Assembly (NCBI GenBank): GCA_963835935.1 | Contig: CAWIHK010000005.1 | Coordinates: forward strand, 682,001 to 746,000 | Direction of reading: 5' to 3' | DNA length: 64,000 nucleotides | DNA from: CAWIHK01 sp963835935 | Lineage (GTDB): Bacteria > Bacteroidota > Ignavibacteria > UBA10030 > CAVZMI01 | Shown here: positions 52,478 through 61,604 of the stretch, one piece after another | Numbering within the stretch: position 1 is the first letter of the stretch | How the letters are laid out: each line of letters opens with the position of its first letter | The notes under the pieces: generated by a model | The model's database searches: none | The model's input: only the letters and a program-made list of their open reading frames with translations | Told to the model about the DNA's origin: nothing | Made by a program: the position numbers and the translations under genes

Positions 52478-53561
52478 ATTTCTGAACACGCAGCATCACG
52501 AAACAAGCCGCACCAAGAAACAATAAATTCGCTAACCAGGCAGTTAGTAACGGGTTGAGTGAACCGTTATACCCAAAGACCTGACTCATTTTCATAAATG
52601 CAAGATAGACAAAGCACAAACCAAGGCTGATTCCGAATTGCAGGGCAAGTCCGGCGCGCCGTTTCGTTGTGGCGAATGGTACTCCAAATAACACGACAAT
52701 TAGACTCGCAAAAGGAAATGAAATCTTGGAATAAAAGTCGACTTGCCATTCGGCAACATCATGGCCGCTCTCAAGTTGTTTTTGAATAAAATCTTTCAGC
52801 TCATAATATTCCATCTCGTCCGGGCGTTCGATTTTCTTCTGAACATCATCCGGCAAAAATTTTAACGAACGCATTTCCTTGATACCGAAGGGTGTGAGAA
52901 TTTCATGTTGTTCCGAAAATGTTCGTTCTTCCCCATCAAGAAGTTTCCATGTCTGGTGCGCATTATCCCAAATCATTTGTTTCGCGTCGATCCGATTGGT
53001 AAGCCGCGTCAAATCATGTTCATCAAAATTTTGAATGCTCACTCGCCATGCATGGTTATTGTCCGGATCGTACGTGTCGAGGGTGATGATGCATGTTTGG
53101 GAATTTTGAAAATAAATGTGGCTCCGGTCGACGCGTTCATTATGCATTTTTAAATTTACCCGTTCGATGTTAAATTTCTTTTTGTTTACCTTCGGGACAA
53201 CCCATCCGTTGAAATAAATCGAAAGGATGCTGACCATTAACGCAACTGCAAGGAACGGCATCATAAAACGATACAAACTCACTCCTGCCGCCTTCAAAAC
53301 CGTGTGCTCATTTGCGGTGGACATGCGCCCGGTTGTAAATAGACTTGACAATAGCATCGCGATTGGAGTAACGAGTTTTATAATTTCCGGAATAAAATAG
53401 ATATAGTATTGAACAACAATAATCTCCGGGACTTTATTGTCGATGAAATCGTCAAGATGCTCCATTAGATCAATAATGACAAAGACTATGATGAATGCGA
53501 ACAATGCGAATAAAAATGTCTGAAGAAATTGTTTTATGATATATCGATCGATGCGTTTCAT
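52476..53561 (-). CDS. lptG: LPS export permease, LptG/LptF family
   Basis: 361 residues of the YjgP/YjgQ family: three N-terminal membrane helices with TPIAMLLSSLFTTGRMSTANEHTVLKAAG (TM and coupling helix), a large periplasmic beta-jellyroll (about 100-260), and three C-terminal helices (FPFASLIVVLFGVPFATTKRRAG). With LptF and the ATPase LptB it extracts lipopolysaccharide from the inner membrane. It is the second gene of the pair, overlapping lptF by 4 bases. Which of the two is LptG and which LptF follows length and position and is not certain. Confidence 0.85.
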   Translation of the reverse strand: MKRIDRYIIKQFLQTFLFALFAFIIVFVIIDLMEHLDDFIDNKVPEIIVVQYYIYFIPEIIKLVTPIAMLLSSLFTTGRMSTANEHTVLKAAGVSLYRFMMPFLAVALMVSILSIYFNGWVVPKVNKKKFNIERVNLKMHNERVDRSHIYFQNSQTCIITLDTYDPDNNHAWRVSIQNFDEHDLTRLTNRIDAKQMIWDNAHQTWKLLDGEERTFSEQHEILTPFGIKEMRSLKFLPDDVQKKIERPDEMEYYELKDFIQKQLESGHDVAEWQVDFYSKISFPFASLIVVLFGVPFATTKRRAGLALQFGISLGLCFVYLAFMKMSQVFGYNGSLNPLLTAWLANLLFLGAACFVMLRVQK

Positions 53562-54919
53562 TGGGAATCAGTCCGAAATCGTTTTGGAATGAATCGCGCG
53601 AAAAAAGAGAAATCCAAAAACTTGGTTTCATGAAGCGAACGAATGACAAGGTAAATCCCCACGACGCTGAGGACGATATTGGCAATCCACATTCCCACGA
53701 GAGGCGACGCGAGGTTGCGGTCGGCAAGTTTTTCTCCGCCGATCAGGCATATCCAATAGAAAACGAAGAAGCCAAGGCTTAAACCTGCCGCCACGCCGAA
53801 TCCGCCACGCCGGGCCATGATGCCGAGCGGAACTCCGACAAACACAAAAACAAAACAAGCGACAGGGATCGAATACTTTTTATGAATTTCAACCCAATAT
53901 CGGTCTTCCTGTCTTTGCCATGTCATTGTCATATACATTTCATTTTGTGCACTCGCGGCAATCATTCGCACTGCCATGATCGCACGCGTGAGTGAATCTC
54001 CCGGATATTGATACGAAATCGAATTTTGTTTTACATCAACATCGAGTATCTGCGTGATATGTTGATCTATGCTTTCACGAATGCGATTCGTGCTTGCATC
54101 GATCAATCTTTGCAAGCTATCTGCACGAACGCGCATAGCATCGGCTCCGAGTTCGCGATCGCCTCGCTCCATTTGTCCTTCGTTCGTTCTGTTGAACTCA
54201 TATCCTTCCACATCTGTGATAATCCTGTGTTTGGTGAACCGGACGCGGCGGTATTCCTGGTAATCATGTTGATCGAGTTCATGAATTTCCCCTTCGCGTA
54301 AATCCATTATCAATTTTTTATGATCGTCGGAAAACGACATTGTTCCCGTTTTTGCGGTCACCACGACATTTTCATTCGGGTGTGTATAATCATAAATCGT
54401 GATGCCTTCGAGGTCGTTGGATTCTTCGAAGGTTTTCCGCACCATCATGCTGTATCCGGGAATTGTTTGAGTGAATAGCCCCGGTGTGATTCCAAATGTC
54501 GGTTTCTTCCGTTCGATATCCCAGCGAAGAATTCGCGCGCGGTGATTCGCATTCGGAAGGATTTTATTATCGAACTCTATTAAAAGATATGTGATAACAA
54601 GCGATGCAATGACGACGGGAAACAGCATTCTATAAATGCTGACTCCAGCCGCTTTCATTGCGGTGATTTCATGTGTTCCAGATAAATTCCCGAATGCCAT
54701 CAACGTCGCGACAAGAACCGACATCGGGACCGCCAACACCACCATCCACGCGAGATTTACGATAATCAATTCTGTGATGACCCATGTGCCGAGCCCTTTA
54801 CCGACGAGTTGATCCAGCCCCTTCATCAAAAATTGGAGGAGAAAAATGAACATCAAAGTTCCGAATGAAAATAAAAACGGCCCGACATGTTCCCGAAGTA
54901 TGTAACGGTAAATATGCAT
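53558..54919 (-). CDS. lptF: LPS export permease, LptF/LptG family
   Basis: 453 residues from ATG 54919, which gives MHIYRYILREHVGPFLFSFG. The open frame runs further upstream to 55090, but that part overlaps the TPP riboswitch and has no signal or helix. Same layout as its partner: three helices, a long periplasmic jellyroll (about 110-370, larger than usual), then three helices with VGVPLGIMARRGGFGVAAGLSLGF. Works with LptG/LptB in LPS export. Confidence 0.85.
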   Translation of the reverse strand: MHIYRYILREHVGPFLFSFGTLMFIFLLQFLMKGLDQLVGKGLGTWVITELIIVNLAWMVVLAVPMSVLVATLMAFGNLSGTHEITAMKAAGVSIYRMLFPVVIASLVITYLLIEFDNKILPNANHRARILRWDIERKKPTFGITPGLFTQTIPGYSMMVRKTFEESNDLEGITIYDYTHPNENVVVTAKTGTMSFSDDHKKLIMDLREGEIHELDQHDYQEYRRVRFTKHRIITDVEGYEFNRTNEGQMERGDRELGADAMRVRADSLQRLIDASTNRIRESIDQHITQILDVDVKQNSISYQYPGDSLTRAIMAVRMIAASAQNEMYMTMTWQRQEDRYWVEIHKKYSIPVACFVFVFVGVPLGIMARRGGFGVAAGLSLGFFVFYWICLIGGEKLADRNLASPLVGMWIANIVLSVVGIYLVIRSLHETKFLDFSFFARFIPKRFRTDSQ

Positions 54920-55053
54920 AGAATAATATATTGAAAAAGAGGCAAAGAAGACAACATGCAAACGATGCCGCGCTTTGAACTCAGAACCTTGAACATTTAA
55001 CGAATCATCATTTTTTTTCACTGTTGTCGAACTTGAATTAAATTTGCCCTGAT

Positions 55054-55082
55054 TTGCTTTCAAGTTTATCACATCGTATATT
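55054..55082 (+). promoter_or_regulatory. Sigma-70-type promoter of the thiamine operon
   Basis: TTGCTT (55054-55059), 17 bases, TATATT (55077-55082); transcription should start near 55089, directly before the TPP riboswitch. Confidence 0.55.
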
Positions 55083-55089
55083 AAACCCA

Positions 55090-55172
55090 TTCCTAGGGGT
55101 GCTCCGCAAAAAAGCGGATGCTGAGATCACACCCTTGAACCTGATCTGGATAATGCCAGCGTAGGGAAAGAT
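55090..55172 (+). ncRNA. TPP (THI-box) riboswitch
   Basis: The aptamer reads CCTAGGGGTGC at its start, CTGAGATCACACCC in the P2/P3 junction, TTGAACCTGATCTGGATAAT and GCCAGCGTAGGGA at its close, the conserved TPP-sensing core. A terminator hairpin follows at 55192-55240, so thiamine pyrophosphate should stop transcription of thiM and the genes behind it. Confidence 0.95.
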
Positions 55173-55191
55173 AGAATGGTTTTTTTTGATT

Positions 55192-55240
55192 GCCGTTTTT
55201 CTGACTTGATGCTGGTTCAGTCGGGAAAACGGCTTTTGTT
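55192..55240 (+). terminator. Riboswitch expression-platform terminator
   Basis: Arms 55192-55206 and 55219-55233 (GCCGTTTTTCTGACT against AGTCGGGAAAACGGC) with a T-rich tail. It lies 20 bases after the TPP aptamer and is the likely OFF switch. Confidence 0.8.
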
Positions 55241-55290
55241 TTATATTATATGAGGAGCTAAACCTGTGAAAAAAAACAAAGAAAGATTAA

Positions 55291-55382
55291 CCACGAATTA
55301 TCACGAAATCATTTATTCTTGAATGAAGATTATTAATAATTCGTGAAATTAGTGGCTATTTTTTGGTTGCGGCTATGCCGCG
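55291..55382. repeat. Palindromic intergenic element in the thi leader
   Basis: CCACGAATTATCACGAA (55291-55307) pairs with TTCGTGAAATTAGTGG (55340-55355), allowing one bulged base, followed by TTGCGGCTATGCCGCG, itself a hairpin (55368-55382). Only one copy is seen in this window. It looks like a small non-coding palindromic repeat inserted between the riboswitch terminator and thiM. A GTG-initiated 18-residue frame (55266-55322) runs into its left arm. Confidence 0.55.
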
Positions 55383-55412
55383 TTATGGTATTATATAACA
55401 AGGAGAAGTCTA

Positions 55413-56222
55413 ATGATAAACGCAACTGCTGTTTGGCATGACGTTCAACAAATCCGGAAAAAAGCGCCGCTCGTTCATAACATCACAAATTACGTTGTGA
55501 TGAACACGACTGCGAACGCGCTTCTCGCAATCGGCGCATCGCCGGTTATGGCTCATGCGATTGAAGAAGTCGAGGAAATGGTAGGCATCGCAAATGCACT
55601 TGTGGTTAATATCGGAACGTTGAGTCAGCCATGGATAGATTCAATGCTGAAGGCTGTCCGTGCCGCGAAGAAAAAAGGAATTCCAATCGTGTTGGATCCT
55701 GTCGGTGTGGGCGCGACAAAATTCCGGACTGAAACAGCGCACAGGCTTCTTTTAGAAGCCGCGCCAACAATTATCCGCGGGAATGCATCAGAAGTACGGG
55801 CTTTATTTTTATCCGAGGGTTCAACGAAAGGTGTCGATAGTACGCATGCTTCTGATGCAGCGTTGGAGCCTGCCAGGATGCTTTCGATCAAATATGGTTG
55901 CACGGTGAGTATAAGCGGTGCAGTCGACATTATTGTACATGGCGATAATCTGCTCCGCATTTACAACGGACATCCAATGATGCCGAAAGTGACAGGTCTT
56001 GGCTGCACAGCATCAGCATTAACAGGAGCATTCGCGGCAGTGAACACAAATCCATTGCTTGCAGCAGCTCATGCAATGGCAGTGATGGGAATTGCAGGAG
56101 AAATTGCAGCAGACCAATCGAAAGGCCCCGGTTCGATTCAGATGCACTTCATAGATGCGTTGTATCAATTAGACGAATCAGAAATACGAATACGTTTGAA
56201 AAATGATGAAACAACAGGTTGA
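55413..56222 (+). CDS. thiM: Hydroxyethylthiazole kinase
   Basis: Phosphorylates the salvaged thiazole moiety of thiamine. 269 residues of the ThiM/ribokinase-like family: PLVHNITNYVVMN start, GIPIVLDPVGVGATKFR, NASEVRAL, and the substrate/ATP loop KVTGLGCTASALTGAFAA with the catalytic Cys. A GGAGA site precedes the ATG. First gene of the TPP-riboswitch operon; its stop lies 20 bases inside thiE. Confidence 0.95.
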   Translation: MINATAVWHDVQQIRKKAPLVHNITNYVVMNTTANALLAIGASPVMAHAIEEVEEMVGIANALVVNIGTLSQPWIDSMLKAVRAAKKKGIPIVLDPVGVGATKFRTETAHRLLLEAAPTIIRGNASEVRALFLSEGSTKGVDSTHASDAALEPARMLSIKYGCTVSISGAVDIIVHGDNLLRIYNGHPMMPKVTGLGCTASALTGAFAAVNTNPLLAAAHAMAVMGIAGEIAADQSKGPGSIQMHFIDALYQLDESEIRIRLKNDETTG

Positions 56223-56856
56223 CTATAGTGTTTATCTGGTAACTGACAAGAACATTTCGTTGCCTCGTTCAGTTGAAGAGGTTGTGGAATTAGCGATGAG
56301 AGGCGGAGCCACGATTGTTCAACTTCGCGAGAAGGAACTTTCGACGCGTGATTTTATTGAACTGGCGCGAAGGGTGAAGAAGATTCTTTCCCCTCTGAAC
56401 ATTCCCCTCATTCTTAATGATAGAGTCGATGTCGCGTTTGCTTGCAACGCGGATGGTGTGCATGTCGGTCAGCAAGATATGCCGTACAAAATTGTTCGTC
56501 AATTGATGGGGCCCGATGCGATCATCGGCCTATCTGTTGAAACTTTGGAACAAGCTGTGGAAATGGAAAACTCGGACGTCGATTATTTCGGCGTCAGCCC
56601 AATCTTTCACACTCCAACCAAAACCGATATATCGACTGAATGGGGAATTGAAGGATTGAAACTATTGCGGTCAAAAACTCGACATCCGTTAGTTGCAATC
56701 GGCGGAATAAATTTATCCAACGCGCGTTCGATGATTGAAGCCGGCGCCGACGGGCTTGCCATCGTTTCAGCGATTTGTGCCGCGCCTGATCCGGAAGAAG
56801 CTTCGAAACAATTTCGAGAAATCGTAAGAACAACACGAGATCAAAAAGTAAAATAA
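56203..56856 (+). CDS. thiE: Thiamine-phosphate synthase
   Basis: Joins HMP-pyrophosphate and thiazole phosphate to thiamine monophosphate. 217 residues, TIM barrel: YLVTDKNISL, VQLREKELSTRDF, LILNDRVDVAFACNADGVHVGQQDMP, GLSVETLEQA, DYFGVSPIFHTPTKTD, LVAIGGINLSNA. Starts 20 bases inside thiM and ends in an ATG overlap with thiL, so the three are translationally coupled. Confidence 0.95.
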   Translation: MMKQQVDYSVYLVTDKNISLPRSVEEVVELAMRGGATIVQLREKELSTRDFIELARRVKKILSPLNIPLILNDRVDVAFACNADGVHVGQQDMPYKIVRQLMGPDAIIGLSVETLEQAVEMENSDVDYFGVSPIFHTPTKTDISTEWGIEGLKLLRSKTRHPLVAIGGINLSNARSMIEAGADGLAIVSAICAAPDPEEASKQFREIVRTTRDQKVK

Positions 56857-57866
56857 TGAAACTATCAACTATCGGTGAGTTTGGATTTATCGAACATATT
56901 TCTAAGTCGTTCATTCAGAATCTGCCTTCCGGCATGCACGGCATCGGCGATGATTGCGCTGTAATTCCATTGGATAAAGATTCGTCGCTTCTTGTTACTA
57001 CCGATATGCTTGTCGAAAATATTCATTTCATAAAAAACAAAATATCACCTCATGACCTCGGTTACAAATCTTTTGCGGTCAATTTGAGCGACATAGCCGC
57101 GATGGGTGGTGAACCCAGAAGCGCTTTTATTTCAATCGCGATTCCAACAGAAGTAGAAGTGCAATGGCTTGATGATTTCTATGCAGGATTGAAGGAACTT
57201 GCCGACTCTGAAAATGTTTTATTATTGGGTGGAGACACAACAAAATCGTCTACTAATCTTGTTATCAATATTACAATATTGGGTGAAGCGAATTCACGGT
57301 TGATAAAATTTCGTTCGACGGCAAAAACAGGCGATTACATTTGTGTTACCGATTTTCTCGGTGATTCTGGAGGAGGTTTGAAAGTACTGCTTGAAAATAT
57401 TGATGACGTTGAAAACGTCGCGTTTCTTGTACAAAGGCACAATCATCCGCGTGCGCATCTTTCGGAAGGTAAATGGCTTGCCGCGCAGGAAGGTGTTCAC
57501 GCGATGATGGATATTTCAGATGGAATCGATTCCGATATTCAAAGAATTATGCAGGCTTCATCATGCGGCGCGATAATTGACATTGAGAAAGTTCCAATCT
57601 CATCTCACCTTCGACAAATATCAAATCGACAAAAATGGTGCGCGGAGGAAATCGCAATTACAGGCGGTGAAGACTATTGCCTGCTGACGACAATAACGCC
57701 AGACCGCTGTCAAGAAATTGCGCGCAATTTTCAATCAGTGTTTCATCGTCCGCTGTATGTGATCGGAACGATTGTAGAGAAAGAAAATGGATTGCAGTAT
57801 CACGAAAATGATAAATCGCGGAATATACAAAAACACGGCTACGATCATTTTGCAGAAGAAGAATAA
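56856..57866 (+). CDS. thiL: Thiamine-monophosphate kinase
   Basis: Makes the active cofactor TPP from thiamine monophosphate. 336 residues of the AIR-synthase-like ThiL family: GIGDDCAVIPLD, LLVTTDMLVENIHF, VNLSDIAAMGGEPRSAFIS, LLGGDTTKSS, MMDISDGIDSDIQRI, GEDYCLLTT. Overlaps thiE by one base. Confidence 0.95.
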   Translation: MKLSTIGEFGFIEHISKSFIQNLPSGMHGIGDDCAVIPLDKDSSLLVTTDMLVENIHFIKNKISPHDLGYKSFAVNLSDIAAMGGEPRSAFISIAIPTEVEVQWLDDFYAGLKELADSENVLLLGGDTTKSSTNLVINITILGEANSRLIKFRSTAKTGDYICVTDFLGDSGGGLKVLLENIDDVENVAFLVQRHNHPRAHLSEGKWLAAQEGVHAMMDISDGIDSDIQRIMQASSCGAIIDIEKVPISSHLRQISNRQKWCAEEIAITGGEDYCLLTTITPDRCQEIARNFQSVFHRPLYVIGTIVEKENGLQYHENDKSRNIQKHGYDHFAEEE

Positions 57867-57889
57867 ATAGAATTTATTTGAGGTGATAA

Positions 57890-59779
57890 ATGGATACAAT
57901 GAAATCAAAGAATCAAAACACATCGCCCAACGGCAGGCGCGTTTATGTTCCCGGGAAAATGAACAAGAATGTTAATGTTCCGTTTCGAGAAATAACGCAA
58001 TCACTAACAATGCCGTCAGGAGAAACGAATCCGCCTGTGCGGATCTACGACACAAGCGGACCATGGGGTGATCCGGCAATTCGATGTGATATTAAAGTTG
58101 GGCTTGCGCCTATCCGTCGCGCGTGGATCACACAAAGAGATGATGTTGAAGAATATGAAGGACGTGTGACTAAACCGGAAGATGACGGTTATCTCACCGA
58201 AGGTTTTGAGGAATATGTTAGTAAACGAGAAAATATTTCTGAAGGAGATTTTCGACGCAAACAGCGGCCATTAAGAGCGAAGAAAAATAAAGCTGTGACA
58301 CAGTTAGCTTATGCACGACACGGAATAATAACGCCTGAGGTGGAATACATTGCAATCCGAGAAAATCTCGGTCGGGAGCATTCAAAAGAAACGAAAATAA
58401 TTTATGGCCGACAACATCCGGGAGCATCGTTTGGCGCTAACATCTCAGAATTTATTACACCGGAATTTGTTCGGGATGAAGTAGCTCGAGGGCGGGCAAT
58501 AATTCCTGCCAACATCAATCACCCAGAATGCGAACCGATGATAATTGGCAGAAATTTTCTGGTTAAGATCAACGCGAACATCGGGAATTCCGCGATAGCA
58601 TCTTCGGTCGATGAAGAAGTTGAAAAAATGCGGTGGGCGATTCAATGGGGATCCGATACCGTCATGGATTTATCCACAGGGAAAAATATTCACGCGACAC
58701 GCGAATGGATCATTCGCAATTCACCTGTCCCAATCGGCACAGTTCCGATTTATCAAGCGCTCGAGAAAGTTGATGGAAAAGCGGAAGAATTGACTTGGGA
58801 AGTGTATCGCGATACCCTCATCGAGCAAGCCGAGCAAGGAGTCGATTACTTCACCATTCATGCCGGAGTTCTTCTGCGTTATGTTCCACTGACGGCAAAT
58901 CGTGTATGCGGCATCGTTTCGCGCGGCGGCAGTATTTTGGCGAAGTGGTGCTTGGCTCACCATCAAGAAAATTTTCTCTATACTCACTTTCGTGAAATAT
59001 GCGAGATCATGCGTGCGTACAATATCTGCTTTTCGCTCGGAGATGGTTTGCGTCCGGGTGCGATAGCCGACGCGAATGATGAAGCACAGTTTGCAGAATT
59101 GCATACGTTGGGTGAATTAACTAAAGTTGCATGGAAGGAAGATTGTCAGGTTATGATCGAAGGGCCGGGCCACGTTCCGATGCAATTAATTAAAGAAAAT
59201 ATGGACCGGGAACTTGAAGAATGTTTTGAAGCGCCGTTTTACACTTTGGGTCCGCTTGTAACCGACATCGCGCCGGGTTATGATCACATCACAAGCGCGA
59301 TAGGTGCCGCGATGATCGGTTGGTACGGATGTGCAATGTTGTGTTATGTTACTCCGAAAGAACATCTTGGCCTGCCGAATAAAAAAGATGTTAAAGATGG
59401 TGTGATCACATATAAAATTGCCGCACACGCTGCCGATCTTGCTAAAGGTCATCCGGCCGCGCAAGCGCGGGATAATGCGTTGTCGAAGGCGCGATTTGAA
59501 TTCAGATGGGAAGATCAGTTCAATCTTTCGCTCGATCATGTTGCTGCAAAAGAATTTCACGATGAAACATTGCCGCATGATGCGGCAAAAACGGTTCATT
59601 TTTGTTCCATGTGTGGCCCCCATTTTTGCGCTATGAAAATCACTGAGGATGTTCGTAAATACGCGGCAGAAAATAATATTTCCGAAAATGAAATATTGGA
59701 AAAAGGTCTGAAAGAAAAAGCGGAAGAATTTAAAAATCATGGTTCAGAGATTTATTCTGAAAGTGCAATTTTGAAATGA
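57890..59779 (+). CDS. thiC: Phosphomethylpyrimidine synthase
   Basis: Radical-SAM enzyme that rearranges aminoimidazole ribotide to HMP phosphate. 629 residues with the long N-terminal domain of bacterial ThiC (PVRIYDTSGPWGDP), the barrel with EYIAIRENL, INANIGNSAIASS and EGPGHVPMQLIKEN, and the C-terminal iron-sulfur motif C572-x2-C575-x4-C580 (CSMCGPHFC). An ATG three codons further in is possible. It is 23 bases after thiL and shares four bases with thiD. Confidence 0.97.
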   Translation: MDTMKSKNQNTSPNGRRVYVPGKMNKNVNVPFREITQSLTMPSGETNPPVRIYDTSGPWGDPAIRCDIKVGLAPIRRAWITQRDDVEEYEGRVTKPEDDGYLTEGFEEYVSKRENISEGDFRRKQRPLRAKKNKAVTQLAYARHGIITPEVEYIAIRENLGREHSKETKIIYGRQHPGASFGANISEFITPEFVRDEVARGRAIIPANINHPECEPMIIGRNFLVKINANIGNSAIASSVDEEVEKMRWAIQWGSDTVMDLSTGKNIHATREWIIRNSPVPIGTVPIYQALEKVDGKAEELTWEVYRDTLIEQAEQGVDYFTIHAGVLLRYVPLTANRVCGIVSRGGSILAKWCLAHHQENFLYTHFREICEIMRAYNICFSLGDGLRPGAIADANDEAQFAELHTLGELTKVAWKEDCQVMIEGPGHVPMQLIKENMDRELEECFEAPFYTLGPLVTDIAPGYDHITSAIGAAMIGWYGCAMLCYVTPKEHLGLPNKKDVKDGVITYKIAAHAADLAKGHPAAQARDNALSKARFEFRWEDQFNLSLDHVAAKEFHDETLPHDAAKTVHFCSMCGPHFCAMKITEDVRKYAAENNISENEILEKGLKEKAEEFKNHGSEIYSESAILK

Positions 59780-60615
59780 CAAGACGGAAATACAAAACGG
59801 CTCTCACAATTGCAGGTTCCGACACAAGCTGCGGCGCCGGGATTCAGGCCGATCTTAAAACATTCGCGGCGCTGGATTGTTATGGAATGAGCGTCATTAC
59901 TGCCCTGACCGCTCAGAATACAACCGGCGTAAAATCCGTTTATGAAATTCCGGTAAGGTTTATCGCGAAACAAATCGATGCACTCTTTGAGGATATCGAC
60001 ATCGACGCGGTAAAAATTGGCATGGTTCAGAACGAAGAAATAATAAAAACAATTTCGAGGCGGCTTCGTTTCCACAATGCTCGCAATATAGTTGTAGATC
60101 CAGTTATGATTGCAAAAGGCGGAAAAAGATTATTGCGTACGAGTGCTATCGAAGCATTGAAATCAGAATTGTTTCCGCTTGTTGCGATAATTACTCCGAA
60201 TATTCCGGAAGCTGTTCTTCTCACCGGTCGCAAAATAGAAAACACAGACGATATTGAAAGAGCGGCTGTTGAGCTTTTATCATACGGATCGAAATCCGTG
60301 CTGATCAAAGGTGGTCATGCGAAAACGAAGTTATGTCGGGATTGTTTGTGCATATCAGGAGCAAATGGTAGAAATGAAATTATTTGGTTTGAAGGAAAAA
60401 GGATTCGGACAAAAAACACACATGGAACCGGCTGCACACTATCGTCGGCAATAGCATCGTATTTGGCAAAAGGTTATCATTGCCACGATGCAGTTAAAAA
60501 ATCGAAAGAATATATTACAAGTGCATTAGAAGCAGGTGCGTCATTCAAGCTCGGTCACGGTTTCGGTCCTTTGAATCATTTCTACAAAATGAGCACTATC
60601 GAAAAACGTAGATAA
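59776..60615 (+). CDS. thiD: Hydroxymethylpyrimidine/phosphomethylpyrimidine kinase
   Basis: Phosphorylates HMP and HMP-P, giving the pyrimidine substrate of ThiE. 279 residues of the ribokinase-like ThiD family: ALTIAGSDTSCGAGIQADLKTFAAL, SVITALTAQNTTGV, IDAVKIGMVQNEE, DPVMIAKGGKRLL, TPNIPEAVLLTG, and the ATP/anion loop NTHGTGCTLSSAIASYLAKG. Starts in the thiC stop (ATGA). No thiG, thiS or thiH is nearby: the operon makes the pyrimidine de novo but only salvages the thiazole (thiM). Confidence 0.96.
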   Translation: MTRRKYKTALTIAGSDTSCGAGIQADLKTFAALDCYGMSVITALTAQNTTGVKSVYEIPVRFIAKQIDALFEDIDIDAVKIGMVQNEEIIKTISRRLRFHNARNIVVDPVMIAKGGKRLLRTSAIEALKSELFPLVAIITPNIPEAVLLTGRKIENTDDIERAAVELLSYGSKSVLIKGGHAKTKLCRDCLCISGANGRNEIIWFEGKRIRTKNTHGTGCTLSSAIASYLAKGYHCHDAVKKSKEYITSALEAGASFKLGHGFGPLNHFYKMSTIEKRR

Positions 60616-60619
60616 TAAA

Positions 60620-60655
60620 ATGCTCCATCCATTTTTTACAGAATGGACGGAGCAT
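60620..60655. terminator. Hairpin after thiD
   Basis: Arms 60620-60633 and 60642-60655, 14 bases with one mismatch, between the end of thiD and the end of the convergent SPFH gene. There is no T-tract directly after it, so its strength as a terminator is doubtful. Confidence 0.45.
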
Positions 60656-60677
60656 GGAACATAAGATGATAATAATT

Positions 60678-61568
60678 TTATTTCGTATCCAGGATCAGCG
60701 GCAACCCATCTTTTCCCGCACCGATGAGTACCACTTTTGTATTTTGTGATTGTGATATTTTTTCTGTTGCTTCAATACCTTTCCACCGCAACAACGGCTC
60801 GCTTATTCCCTTGCTGACGATCGTCTGGAAATCGGCAATACCCTGCGCTTCGATGCGCTTGCGATCCGCTTCTTGTTTTTCTTTCGTTAACACGAATTGC
60901 ATCCGCTGACTTTCTTGTTCCATGCGGAGTTTCTCTTCGATCGATTCCATGAGTTTCGGCGGCAGGCCGACGCGGCGCAATGGAGCTGATTCGATTGTGA
61001 TACCACGTGGTTCCACAAGAGCTTGCAGTTCTTTTTGAATTTGCAGTGCGAGCATTTCACGCTCGGAAGTGTATAAAGCACGTGCATCGTATGCCGATGT
61101 TACGCCACGGCTGACTGAACGGAATTGAGGCTCCAAAATAATTTCGGAATAGTCTTCGCCGACAGTTTTGTAAACTTCAGCGGCTTTTTCCGGATTCAGG
61201 TGGAAGAGAACGCTGACTTCAAGCTGTACGGTCAATCCTTCCCGTGATGGAACATCCATCGATTCTTTCATCTCCTGAGTCTTAACAGACATTTTTATTA
61301 TTCGAGCGAAAGGGTTAATGACGTTAATTCCTGCCTTCAATGTGTTTTCTGAAACGGAACCAAAAAAGTCAACAACACCGACATTGCCGGCAGGTACAAC
61401 TACAAAACATTGCAGTGCGGCAATAAGGATGAAGATGACAAAAAATAACAGCGAAACCTGGGCAGTAGTTTTAAATGCCGGGTTGTGCTGGTCCTGAACT
61501 TTTTTCCGCGAAGAGTTCCACAAGACAAAACTCCCGATTGCAATAAGAATAGCCATTATGAACATCAT
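60678..61568 (-). CDS. Prohibitin/SPFH-domain membrane protein
   Basis: 296 residues: two N-terminal hydrophobic segments, then an SPFH (band 7/PHB) domain from about 62 (VVVPAGNVGVVDFFGSVSENTLKAGINVINPFARIIKMSV) to 230 with the prohibitin-like PREGLTVQLEVSVLFHLNP, and a coiled-coil tail (EEKLRMEQESQRMQFVLTKEKQEADRKRIEAQG). Such proteins form large ring assemblies in membranes and can modulate FtsH or other membrane proteases. No protease gene is adjacent. Single gene. Confidence 0.88.
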   Translation of the reverse strand: MMFIMAILIAIGSFVLWNSSRKKVQDQHNPAFKTTAQVSLLFFVIFILIAALQCFVVVPAGNVGVVDFFGSVSENTLKAGINVINPFARIIKMSVKTQEMKESMDVPSREGLTVQLEVSVLFHLNPEKAAEVYKTVGEDYSEIILEPQFRSVSRGVTSAYDARALYTSEREMLALQIQKELQALVEPRGITIESAPLRRVGLPPKLMESIEEKLRMEQESQRMQFVLTKEKQEADRKRIEAQGIADFQTIVSKGISEPLLRWKGIEATEKISQSQNTKVVLIGAGKDGLPLILDTK

Positions 61569-61604
61569 AGATAATTCTCCTTTTAATGTATGGAATTAGT
61601 TTGA

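Noticed and set aside
54920..55090. N-terminal extension of lptF
   Set aside because: It overlaps the TPP riboswitch promoter on the other strand and lacks any LptF similarity; the family start is at 54919.
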